From: an uncultured Mediterraneibacter sp.
Lineage (GTDB): Bacteria > Bacillota > Clostridia > Lachnospirales > Lachnospiraceae
Direction of reading: 5' to 3'
Assembly (NCBI RefSeq): GCF_934309415.1
Contig: NZ_CAKRDI010000010.1
Location: 39,786-103,785 of the forward strand
DNA length: 64,000 bases
This document shows positions 34,511 through 42,537 of this stretch, in pieces. Under the pieces are notes generated by a model. That model was not told where the DNA came from. It saw nothing but the letters and a program-made list of their open reading frames with translations, and made no database searches. Position 1 is the first letter of the stretch, and each line of letters begins with the position of its first letter. Both the position numbers and the translations under genes were made by a program.

Positions 34511-35563
34511 TTAAATATTGCCTTCTTCTTTCTCAATCTCAAGATAGTTGATTGTTCTTCCGAATCCCTCTTCAATTGTATGCCACGGTTTCCATCCAAG
34601 GCCTCTCAGTCTTGTACTGTCCAGAATTCCCAGTGTAAATGGTGCACAGCCCTTTGTTCCACCTTCTGGGATCTCCATCTTCACTTTCAGCTTTCTCTCA
34701 GGAGTAATCTTCACCAGAAGTTCTGCAAGTCCTCTGATCGAAATCTTCGCATTCTCATCTCCGATATTGTAAACTGGTGCATCTCCATTCAGCAGAATGA
34801 AAAACATACCTGCAACTGCATCTGCAATATAAGTATAAGTACGAACCGGCAATCCTTCGCTCTTCATAACAATGTCCTCATTAAAAAGTACATTCTTCAG
34901 GAAATCTGCCTGTACTCTTCCATCATAAATGGACATTCCCGGACCGTAAGTATGAGCCAGTCTTGCAACTTTCGCATTCAGTCCATATTCTGCTGCAAAA
35001 GAAGCACACATTGTCTCTGCTGCTTTCTTTCCTTCCGGATAACAGGAACGCGGATTCAGCGGATCTACAAATCCGTAAGTCTCTTCTGTAAAGAATTCCT
35101 GATTTTCAGAAGGCTGTCCGTATATCTCTCTGGAAGAAATGAACATATATCCTTCTGCATTCTTCTCCTTTGCAAGTTCCAGTGTATAATATGTTCCAAG
35201 TACATTGGCACCAATTGTCTCCACCGGATTGTCCTTCATGATCAGCGGGCTTGCAGGGCTTGCTGCATGAATAATATAATCAACAGATCCTGCATATTCC
35301 ATTTTCTGAGTCACATCATGAGAGATTACCTCTGCCGCCTCTGAATTTCTGATATCTTCGCCAATCTTATTTGTATTTCTCACGACGCAGATGACATGGA
35401 TATTCAGATTCTGTTCCTCATTTAATTTTAATAAAGTACGAACGAAATAAGAACCAACCATTCCACTTGCACCGGTTACCATTACGGATTTATTTTTTAA
35501 TTTCCCCCAGTTTACCGGCTGTTTTATAATATCTAAAAGATCTTCTTCCAATATACGGTTCAT
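34511..35563 (-). CDS. Extended short-chain dehydrogenase/reductase, NAD-dependent epimerase/dehydratase-like
   Basis: A 350-residue NAD-dependent enzyme. The dinucleotide loop is TGASGMVG at ~30-37, the catalytic Tyr-Lys pair is YPEGK near 180-184, and HAASPASPLIM and AHTYGPGMSIYDGRV resemble UDP-glucuronate decarboxylase and dTDP-glucose dehydratase relatives. The substrate cannot be read from sequence; it may be a nucleotide sugar or, given the cytidylyltransferase 13 bp away, a CDP-linked sugar or alditol. It is part of the phosphopolymer operon. Confidence 0.85.
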   Translation of the reverse strand: MNRILEEDLLDIIKQPVNWGKLKNKSVMVTGASGMVGSYFVRTLLKLNEEQNLNIHVICVVRNTNKIGEDIRNSEAAEVISHDVTQKMEYAGSVDYIIHAASPASPLIMKDNPVETIGANVLGTYYTLELAKEKNAEGYMFISSREIYGQPSENQEFFTEETYGFVDPLNPRSCYPEGKKAAETMCASFAAEYGLNAKVARLAHTYGPGMSIYDGRVQADFLKNVLFNEDIVMKSEGLPVRTYTYIADAVAGMFFILLNGDAPVYNIGDENAKISIRGLAELLVKITPERKLKVKMEIPEGGTKGCAPFTLGILDSTRLRGLGWKPWHTIEEGFGRTINYLEIEKEEGNI

Positions 35564-35575
35564 GTCTTCTTCTCC

Positions 35576-36301
35576 TTATCTTAAACCTAAAATCTGTTCA
35601 TTTTCACGATACTGAAGTAATGCTCTCAGTAAATAGAAATCTTCCGGAGTCGTTACTTTGATATTTCCTCTGTTTCCTTCTACGATATGCACTTCTTTTC
35701 CAAGATTGTAAAACAGATTACAGGAATCTGCAATATTTTCGTAATTCGGATTTGTTTTTCTGATCTTCTCATGTGCCGCAACGATTTCTCCAAGGCGGAA
35801 GCTCTGCGGTGCCTGCGCTGTGAACATATCTTTTCTCAGAGGCATCTTCTCCACGATATCTCTTGACTCGCTCACAACCGGTGTTTCAAAAAAGGCAGTA
35901 CATGTGATCGCTGTTCCATATTTTTTAACACTCTCAATATTCTTCTCGATCACATCATCACTGATGTACGGTCTTACGCCATCATGCAGAAGAACGATCG
36001 AATCCTCCGGATTCTCTTTCAAAGCATATTTCAGTCCGTTGTAGATGGAATCCTGACCTGTCTTTCCACCTTCAACGATTCCTTTCGTCTTTGTAATTCT
36101 ATAATAATCGATCATATATTTCAATTTCTCTATATAATCGCTCTTACATGCAATATAAATTTTATCGATCAGCGGATTATTCTGAAAATTATCCAGTGTA
36201 TGAATGATAATCGGTTTTCCATTGATCTCCAGGAACTGTTTCGGCATTCCGGCGCCCATTCTGACTCCGCTTCCACCTGCAAATATAATTGCAATATTCA
36301 T
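35576..36301 (-). CDS. IspD/TarI-family cytidylyltransferase
   Basis: A 241-residue nucleotidyltransferase. Seen: the CTP loop IIFAGGSGVRMGAGMPKQF (residues 5-23), IVEGGKTGQDSIYNGL, LLHDGVRPYI, and the C-terminal GNIKVTTPEDF. These fit both IspD (CDP-methylerythritol) and TarI (CDP-ribitol). Its place inside a CDP-glycerol-transferase cluster favours a CDP-alditol for wall polymer synthesis. A TarJ-type alcohol dehydrogenase is missing, and an extended SDR follows instead. Confidence 0.85.
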   Translation of the reverse strand: MNIAIIFAGGSGVRMGAGMPKQFLEINGKPIIIHTLDNFQNNPLIDKIYIACKSDYIEKLKYMIDYYRITKTKGIVEGGKTGQDSIYNGLKYALKENPEDSIVLLHDGVRPYISDDVIEKNIESVKKYGTAITCTAFFETPVVSESRDIVEKMPLRKDMFTAQAPQSFRLGEIVAAHEKIRKTNPNYENIADSCNLFYNLGKEVHIVEGNRGNIKVTTPEDFYLLRALLQYRENEQILGLR

Positions 36302-36393
36302 CTTCCTTACCTCTTTCTATTATTTATTGTTGTTGTACTCAGCCATGCTACTTACCACTTTAGCCTTCTCGTGCTGCTGAGCACGATGCACTT

Positions 36394-39171
36394 TTATTTT
36401 CTCATTTTATCTTTGTCAATCTGTGCCTGGCTCTTCATAATCTCATGATAAATTCTCTCACAGTTATTATGGTCATCATATTCAAAGAAATCATCCGCAC
36501 GCTCTACATATTTCTCTTTCATCTTGCAGCCATGCTCCATGTAATCGCAGAGCAGATCCACAAGCTGTTCTGTCTTTGTACAGATCTCGCCAAATCCCAT
36601 TGTATCATAGAAGAAGATACCATCCTCATAATGTGGTGGAAGTTCTTCCGGATGGAAATACACGATTGGCTTTCTCATATATGCAAAGTCAAACTGGACT
36701 CCTGAATAATCGGTCACCATCAGGCTTGACTCTGTCAGAATCTTTTCATAGCTCAGATTTCCGACCGACGGAATTACCTCTACTTCTGAATTCGGAGTAA
36801 AGTCATCCACCTGAGAACTGAGGATCGGATGAAGAAGGAACTTGATCTTGTATCCTGTCTTCTTCGCACATTCGATTAGTCTCTCATGATTGATCAGATT
36901 ATTATACACATGATAATAGGTTGTATTTTTAAATTCCGGATTGTACCCTCTCTGCTCTCCTTCGCTGGTTGTAACTGGAAGTGCATTGTACATTCTCCAC
37001 GTCGGTGAAAGAAGAATCTGCTTCTTGTCATTGCTGATCAGTCCGTCATATCTTCCGATACCTGTCATCTTCAGCACATCAAATCCGCCATATCCATACG
37101 CATGCTTGGACAGATTCTCATACTCATATTTGGATGCCAGGAAATATCCCGTTGTATTGTCAATAATCCTTCTCTGTGCCATCGCACATTTCTGCACTGA
37201 CAGTCCATGCTGCAGACACATCGATGAAAAATTACAGAAGCCTCTGAAATACTTGGATTTATCCTTTGTAAATCCGTTAAATGGGAACAAATGTGAATTC
37301 GTGATCAACACAAGATCCGCATTCAAAAACGCCAGTTTGTGCATCAATGAATTTGTCGCCAGCGGTTTGTATCCGTCTTTTACCAGCTTCTTATAATCCG
37401 GAGTATTCTTGTCAATCACATAGTATCTTGTCACGCCATCATTCAGTTTTGCAGAATATCTGTACAGATATTCACAGCTGTCCCCGCCTTTATAAAGCTT
37501 ATCGAGCATCAGCCAGATCTTCTTTTTCTTAAAATATGGTCTTGTGATCCAGTAGATCCATCTCAATCTTAACGCATATCGACTGTTTTTTGTATTAATT
37601 TTTAATAAATTAATCTGAAGCTGTGTCTCACGCTTCAATACATTATATAAATTTGCTTTCTTAAATACAATGGCCTGTTCTGCATGATGACACAAATATT
37701 TATTAAATCTCCAATAAGAATAGCGTGGAGATTTACTGAGTTTTGCCCAGTGATCTGAGAATGTAATTCTCAGCAGATATTTTTTATCTCCATGTTTCGC
37801 ATAAAATCTTACCTGCTGCTTTTTCAGATCCAGGTTCAGATTCAGCTCCAGATGATATGTAATTCGACGGTATGCCGGGATTCCAAAATATTTTGTCAAG
37901 GAATAAGCATCCGTATCCTCTACCTTAATCATCTCATTATTGAACTCTGCAAAAAACTCAACATTTCCCTGCTCAAAAATACTGATCAGTGATCCATCCA
38001 GCCAGACTTTTCCATCCACATAGTTCATCATTGTAATTGAAAAATAATGACTGTTTACAGATGAAATCCTGTTTCCGTTATAATACATGACCAGATCTTC
38101 CACATCGGTCTCTTCATCCACTTCGTTCACATAATCATATTTCACATTGGAAATACCATACTTAATCCTCAAAAACATACACAGGATCTGAGGATTTTTC
38201 GATAAATACCCGAGTTGATCCTGATTTAACAGGTAATAATCGTCAATCAGATCAAATACCTTTTTCACCAGTCCGAAATATTCTTCTGAATTTTCATCCG
38301 TAATCTGCTTCTTATTTCGATTGTCCAGATTGCTTAAGAAGCGATTCAATGTATAATACACGGCATAATTCTGTAAGAACGGGCTTCTGTCCCCTTCTTC
38401 CAGAAGTGGCAGAAGATATTGCTCCATGGACTCCTGATACCAGCGCGGATCATGCGCCGGAATGTGATACAACACCTGATTTTCTTTCGGGTCAACATAA
38501 TAATATTCGATCTGATCTGTGACCAGATATTTCTTTTCATCATTTAACATCCGTAAAAGAACATCCGTATCATATTCAAAACAGATTTCCTTATTAAACT
38601 GATAGTTCTTCAGAAATTTTGTACGAATCACAGTTCCATAAAGTGCTGTCTGTAATAATTCATAGTGCTTATCCAGATCAATTCCATAAGTCCCGTGAAT
38701 TGCTTTTTTAGAAAAGACATGCTTTTTCGGTTTTTCTGACACAAGCTGGTTGTCACAGAAATTCTGTGGGAACAGCAGATTCACCGCCATTGGATCCATA
38801 ATCTCGCCGACTTCATCCTCTTTTTCTTCATCGATCCACTGTTCCTCCGGATCCTTCATAACCTGTTTTGCATGCTCCAGGAAATCTTCTCCCAGCCAGT
38901 CTCCTTCTTTCATAAAGATTGTAAACTCAGCTTCACTTTCCTGCACGCATTCGTTAAAGCCGGTCGGAATATCTGAAACTGTCTTAATAAAAACTCTCTT
39001 CTTATTCTTCTTTACCGCTTTTATCTTTTCCAGTTCCTGCTTTTTCTCTTTACACAGAATTGTAATCCTGTCATTCTCTTTTAACTGTTCAACACAACTT
39101 TTTACTGTTTTCTCCAGATTTTCTTTATTTTCCTGAAATGCGATTATAATTTCATATCTTATCTTATTCAT
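36394..39171 (-). CDS. Large CDP-glycerol:glycerophosphotransferase-family enzyme with N-terminal glycosyltransferase-like domain
   Basis: A 925-residue protein. The first ~250 residues look like a degenerate GT2 domain (IIIAFQENKENLEKTVKSCV; acidic, no clear DxD seen). The middle (~340-540) is of unknown type. The C-terminal ~400 residues are a TagF/TarL-like phosphotransferase with LITNSHLFPFNG, MCLQHGLSVQKCAM, LLSPTWR, FLLHPILS and MVTDYSGVQFDFAYMRKPIVY (in parts). It likely polymerises alditol phosphate units on the lipid-linked chain. It lies third in its operon after two smaller family members. Confidence 0.82.
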   Translation of the reverse strand: MNKIRYEIIIAFQENKENLEKTVKSCVEQLKENDRITILCKEKKQELEKIKAVKKNKKRVFIKTVSDIPTGFNECVQESEAEFTIFMKEGDWLGEDFLEHAKQVMKDPEEQWIDEEKEDEVGEIMDPMAVNLLFPQNFCDNQLVSEKPKKHVFSKKAIHGTYGIDLDKHYELLQTALYGTVIRTKFLKNYQFNKEICFEYDTDVLLRMLNDEKKYLVTDQIEYYYVDPKENQVLYHIPAHDPRWYQESMEQYLLPLLEEGDRSPFLQNYAVYYTLNRFLSNLDNRNKKQITDENSEEYFGLVKKVFDLIDDYYLLNQDQLGYLSKNPQILCMFLRIKYGISNVKYDYVNEVDEETDVEDLVMYYNGNRISSVNSHYFSITMMNYVDGKVWLDGSLISIFEQGNVEFFAEFNNEMIKVEDTDAYSLTKYFGIPAYRRITYHLELNLNLDLKKQQVRFYAKHGDKKYLLRITFSDHWAKLSKSPRYSYWRFNKYLCHHAEQAIVFKKANLYNVLKRETQLQINLLKINTKNSRYALRLRWIYWITRPYFKKKKIWLMLDKLYKGGDSCEYLYRYSAKLNDGVTRYYVIDKNTPDYKKLVKDGYKPLATNSLMHKLAFLNADLVLITNSHLFPFNGFTKDKSKYFRGFCNFSSMCLQHGLSVQKCAMAQRRIIDNTTGYFLASKYEYENLSKHAYGYGGFDVLKMTGIGRYDGLISNDKKQILLSPTWRMYNALPVTTSEGEQRGYNPEFKNTTYYHVYNNLINHERLIECAKKTGYKIKFLLHPILSSQVDDFTPNSEVEVIPSVGNLSYEKILTESSLMVTDYSGVQFDFAYMRKPIVYFHPEELPPHYEDGIFFYDTMGFGEICTKTEQLVDLLCDYMEHGCKMKEKYVERADDFFEYDDHNNCERIYHEIMKSQAQIDKDKMRK

Positions 39172-39253
39172 TAATTGTCGCTCCTTCTTAGTAACTGTTC
39201 ACTTTCCATACTAGAGTGTGTCTTAAATCCCCGGCCTCTTCACACTGAATATA

Positions 39254-40933
39254 TTACTTACTGGTGCTGTGAACTTTTTTTAATATAATGTCATCAATAA
39301 GACTGTCGCTTGACCACTTTTTCTGCTGGTCAAAGGATTCCTGTACAAAATCATGTATTTTTTCTAATTCAAATGCTTTCTTCCGGATTGTATCGTCCAC
39401 TGCTTCAAATGTGGTACATACTACCCCCGGTGCTTCATCCAGTGTTCTGTGCACGCCTCTTGTTAATTGATAATAATCTTTATCCGGTGCATAGAAAATA
39501 ATCGGTTTTTCCTGCAATGAGAATTCATAAATATTGGAGGAAAAATCCGTAATCAGTATTTCCGTCACATAAAACAGACTGTTAATATCTCCCTCACTCG
39601 TCAGATCTATAATCCGCTCCCTGTACTGTGGTTCGATTTCAATCTTCTCGGTAATAAATGGATGCATTTTATATGCAAATACATACTCATCTCCGCACAT
39701 ATCATAAGCCTGTTTCTGTGGGATCCACTCCTGTGGATAATAAGCGTCTGCCTGCCCTTTTCCTCTGTAGGTCGGTGCAAACAGTATGATTTTCTTCTCT
39801 TTCAGCTGTGGATATTTTTCATAAAACTGTTTCCTGTAAGACTCCATCTTTTCCGGATCAAAATATCCGTCCAGACGTGCAAGTCCTAATGGAAGGATCT
39901 GTGACGGATCGATTCCAAAGACTTCCTCATATACATGTATCAGACCTTTTCCTCCGACGATCGCATAATCATACTGTCTGTGACATGAATCCAATGGCAG
40001 TGGAGACCCTGTCTTGCCAAATCTTGAATAACCAACGGACTTAAATCCAACACCTGCATGCCAGAGCTGAACCAGTGTCGTATCCTCTTTCAAATGGATC
40101 GTCTTAAAAATCGGTACATAATCATCTACGAAGATAAAATCCTGTTTCGGGATCATCCATAATAATCTGGACCAGGACAATAACGTCTTCCACTTACTCT
40201 GCTGCAGAGTCTTCGAGAAAGAATAGCTGATCTTATACGTCTGATCCAGTCCTCTCTCTTTCATTCTGTCATCCAGCGCTTTTAAATTGCCTCCAATCGG
40301 TGTTCTCGTCTCTGACAGCAGCAGGATATGTTTTCCGTCTTTCTTCCTGAATGCCGCCAGAATATGATATGCCGTATCGATTCCTTTTTTTAATACAATG
40401 AACATCGCTTTTTTCAAAAGCTCTTTCAAACTTCCCGCCTCGATCAGAATATTCCTTTTTGCATTCTTCCTGTTTTTCATCATGTAAGTCGTATGAATCG
40501 CACAGACCATCTGTCCTTCCGCTTCTTCTTCTACATTCAGAAGTTTCCCTTTATTCTGTTGTTCCATGGATGTCAGAATCTCTGAAGGATCTTTCACTGC
40601 AAATGTAAGCACATAACCATAGATTTCTTTTCCATAGCGGAACACCTTATCCATCTGTTCCAGTTTATATCCGCAGGACGGCCTGATCTTCACAAAATGA
40701 AACTGCCCTTCTGCTTCCGCCATAATATACCATTTATCATTTTCCAGCAATTTAACGTCTGGAAAATTCACCACATTCAGTACACATTTCCGATCCTTCA
40801 CCTGAATTGGATACTGTTTTCCCTTCAGGTTGCTGATATAGAAATGATAAGAGTCTGTCTCTTCGCCTTCGAATAAAATGTAAAGATATATGTTCTTCCA
40901 GTACATATCTGAAATATATATGTCTTTTTTCAT
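39254..40933 (-). CDS. CDP-glycerol glycerophosphotransferase-family protein
   Basis: A 559-residue TagF/TarF-related enzyme. The N-terminal ~180 residues form a beta-rich region of unknown role (YISDMYWKNIYLYILFEG). The C-terminal domain has LVQLWHAGVGFKSVG, ILPLGLARLDGYF, ILFAPTYRGKG, FAYKMHPFI and ILITDFSSNIYEFSL, with the His and Asp-Ser motifs typical of the family. It transfers polyol-phosphate from a CDP-activated donor. Its start directly abuts the stop of the upstream gene (40933/40934), so the two are translationally coupled. Confidence 0.87.
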   Translation of the reverse strand: MKKDIYISDMYWKNIYLYILFEGEETDSYHFYISNLKGKQYPIQVKDRKCVLNVVNFPDVKLLENDKWYIMAEAEGQFHFVKIRPSCGYKLEQMDKVFRYGKEIYGYVLTFAVKDPSEILTSMEQQNKGKLLNVEEEAEGQMVCAIHTTYMMKNRKNAKRNILIEAGSLKELLKKAMFIVLKKGIDTAYHILAAFRKKDGKHILLLSETRTPIGGNLKALDDRMKERGLDQTYKISYSFSKTLQQSKWKTLLSWSRLLWMIPKQDFIFVDDYVPIFKTIHLKEDTTLVQLWHAGVGFKSVGYSRFGKTGSPLPLDSCHRQYDYAIVGGKGLIHVYEEVFGIDPSQILPLGLARLDGYFDPEKMESYRKQFYEKYPQLKEKKIILFAPTYRGKGQADAYYPQEWIPQKQAYDMCGDEYVFAYKMHPFITEKIEIEPQYRERIIDLTSEGDINSLFYVTEILITDFSSNIYEFSLQEKPIIFYAPDKDYYQLTRGVHRTLDEAPGVVCTTFEAVDDTIRKKAFELEKIHDFVQESFDQQKKWSSDSLIDDIILKKVHSTSK

Positions 40934-42064
40934 TTAAATCCTCCCTGTCTGCATGAGAAAATCAACCAACTTTTCGGTAGCATGATCTGTCTCCTGTATG
41001 TATTTATTTATAAATGTATGAATCTCATCCATATGAAAATCGTCTTTCTGAATCGCTTCCATGATTTCCGCAGGATTCTTTGATATGACTCCTTTTACTT
41101 CTTTCATGTAATCGATCGCAAATCCTCTTTTTTGCGTGTATTCATCAAAGTCAAAAATATAATAGCACAATGGGAGCTCCATTACTCCTGCCTCGTAGAT
41201 TACACAGGAATAATCACTGATCACATAATCTGCAACAAACAGCGCATCAAAAGTCGAGAATCCTTTCAGATCCCATACATTCTCCCGTTCAATCGAAAAT
41301 TTGGAAAGCGGATGCAGTTTGACGATCAGATCATAGTCTTCCGGAAGATGTTCTACCAGTCCATTCAACGCATCTTCCATTAATCGTTCATTTTTCCTGA
41401 AAGTCGGACAATATAAAATTCTCTTTTTATTTCTGAGTTCCGGATATCTGCCGAAAATCTTCTCCTGCATCTCTTTCTTATACGCACTGCTTTTCAGCAG
41501 ATCATATCTCGGCAATGGGCAAATAAACGCTTTGCTTTCATCACACCCGAACCCTTTGGCAAGATGATCCTGATAATTTTCTGATGCCGAAACGAAATAA
41601 TTGTAATTTGCATGCATATGCATGCTCTCCGCCAGTTTTCTGCTGCTTCCTTCCTGGCTGTCCAGGGCTGTATAGCCAAAGAGTTTCATCGTTCCCATAG
41701 AATGCCACATCTGAACCACCTTCAGGCTTTTCCGGTGTTTCAGAAGACTCACAACAATGCAGTATGTATCCAGAAGTACTACTTTGGACGTAGCAATATG
41801 ATACATCTGAACAAACATGTGAAATCCATACTTGATCTTGTCAAATACGGTCGCCTTCACACCTCCGTCCAATGTTCTGCACAAAACAACTACTTCTGTT
41901 AACGGAGACTTTTTCTTTATCTCCTGTTCCACAAGCTGAAAATCAATAGACGGTTCGTTTCCCTGACGGGAAATCATAGTCACCTTATTTTTCACCGGGC
42001 ATAACTTGATGCACTGATAGATGCACTGTAAAAAGAAGGTTGCTATATTAATCAAATATTTCAT
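40934..42064 (-). CDS. CDP-glycerol glycerophosphotransferase-family protein, TagB-like
   Basis: A 376-residue peripheral membrane enzyme with a hydrophobic start (LINIATFFLQCIYQCIKL). Family motifs are KVVQMWHSMGTMKLFGY, ILYCPTFRKNE, LIVKLHPLS and YVISDYSCVIYEAGVMELPL, with the two catalytic His-containing motifs intact. Its size and position as the first gene suggest the priming step that adds the first polyol phosphate, as TagB does. The inferred promoter is 350 bp upstream, leaving a long leader with two tandem structured repeats. Confidence 0.87.
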   Translation of the reverse strand: MKYLINIATFFLQCIYQCIKLCPVKNKVTMISRQGNEPSIDFQLVEQEIKKKSPLTEVVVLCRTLDGGVKATVFDKIKYGFHMFVQMYHIATSKVVLLDTYCIVVSLLKHRKSLKVVQMWHSMGTMKLFGYTALDSQEGSSRKLAESMHMHANYNYFVSASENYQDHLAKGFGCDESKAFICPLPRYDLLKSSAYKKEMQEKIFGRYPELRNKKRILYCPTFRKNERLMEDALNGLVEHLPEDYDLIVKLHPLSKFSIERENVWDLKGFSTFDALFVADYVISDYSCVIYEAGVMELPLCYYIFDFDEYTQKRGFAIDYMKEVKGVISKNPAEIMEAIQKDDFHMDEIHTFINKYIQETDHATEKLVDFLMQTGRI

Positions 42065-42095
42065 TTTATATTAAATCCTTTATTTTCAAATTAAA

Positions 42096-42388
42096 ATCTT
42101 CTCAGATACACGGATTTCTCCGCACTTCGTGCTCCCGAAATCCTAAAAACATTCGAATTCCACCCTGACGGGCTACATTCTCATGTTTTGCGGGTTGCAA
42201 GGTCATGTATCTTCATGCAAGCATGAAATACATGACTTTGTTTATCTTCTCAGATACACGGATTTCTCCGCACTTCGTGCTCCCGAAATCCTAAAAACAT
42301 TCGAATTCCACCCTGACGGGCTACATTCTCATGTTTTGCGGGTTGCAAGGTCATGTATCTTCATGCAAGCATGAAATACATGACTTTG
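42096..42388 (-). repeat. Two tandem copies of a 145-bp structured element (family B) in the teichoic-acid operon leader
   Basis: 42096-42240 and 42244-42388 match end to end with a 148-bp period. Read as minus-strand RNA each copy has three hairpins. The first is a long arm, GTCATGTATtTCATG-cttg-CATGAagATACATGAC, closed further by GGGTTGCAA/TTGCAACCC in the promoter-proximal copy. The second is AAAACAT/ATGTTTT enclosing CCCgtcaGGG. The third is GGATTTC/GAAATCC enclosing GCACgaaGTGC. The copies lie between the promoter at 42415 and the tagB-like start at 42064. Function unknown. Confidence 0.8.
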
Positions 42389-42414
42389 CAACCCTTGTAT
42401 CTACATATTTTTTT

Positions 42415-42443
42415 ATTATAATATATTTTTCGTCATTCTTCAA
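42415..42443 (-). promoter_or_regulatory. Promoter of the tagB-like operon
   Basis: On the minus strand TTGAAG (42438-42443), a 17-bp spacer and a consensus TATAAT (42415-42420). The expected transcript starts near 42408, right before the family B repeats. Confidence 0.7.
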
Positions 42444-42482
42444 CATTGCAATAAAAAGCTTAATAGAAAATAAATATTTAAA

Positions 42483-42526
42483 AAGAGAGAAACATGTCAT
42501 TTTAGGATCACTTGTTTCTCTCTTTC
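42483..42526 (-). terminator. Terminator of the amidase/glucosaminidase gene
   Basis: AAAGAGAGAAACA and TGTTTCTCTCTTT are 13-bp perfect arms 18 bp apart. On the minus strand the second arm runs into TTTTTAAAT. It lies 12 bp after the stop at 42538. Confidence 0.75.
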
Positions 42527-42537
42527 TTATTAACTGA

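Noticed and set aside
42183..42537. Two similar small frames (MFCGLQGHVSSCKHEIHDF)
   Set aside because: They are the two tandem family B repeats read on the strand opposite to the operon; no ribosome site, and conserved hairpins explain the sequence.
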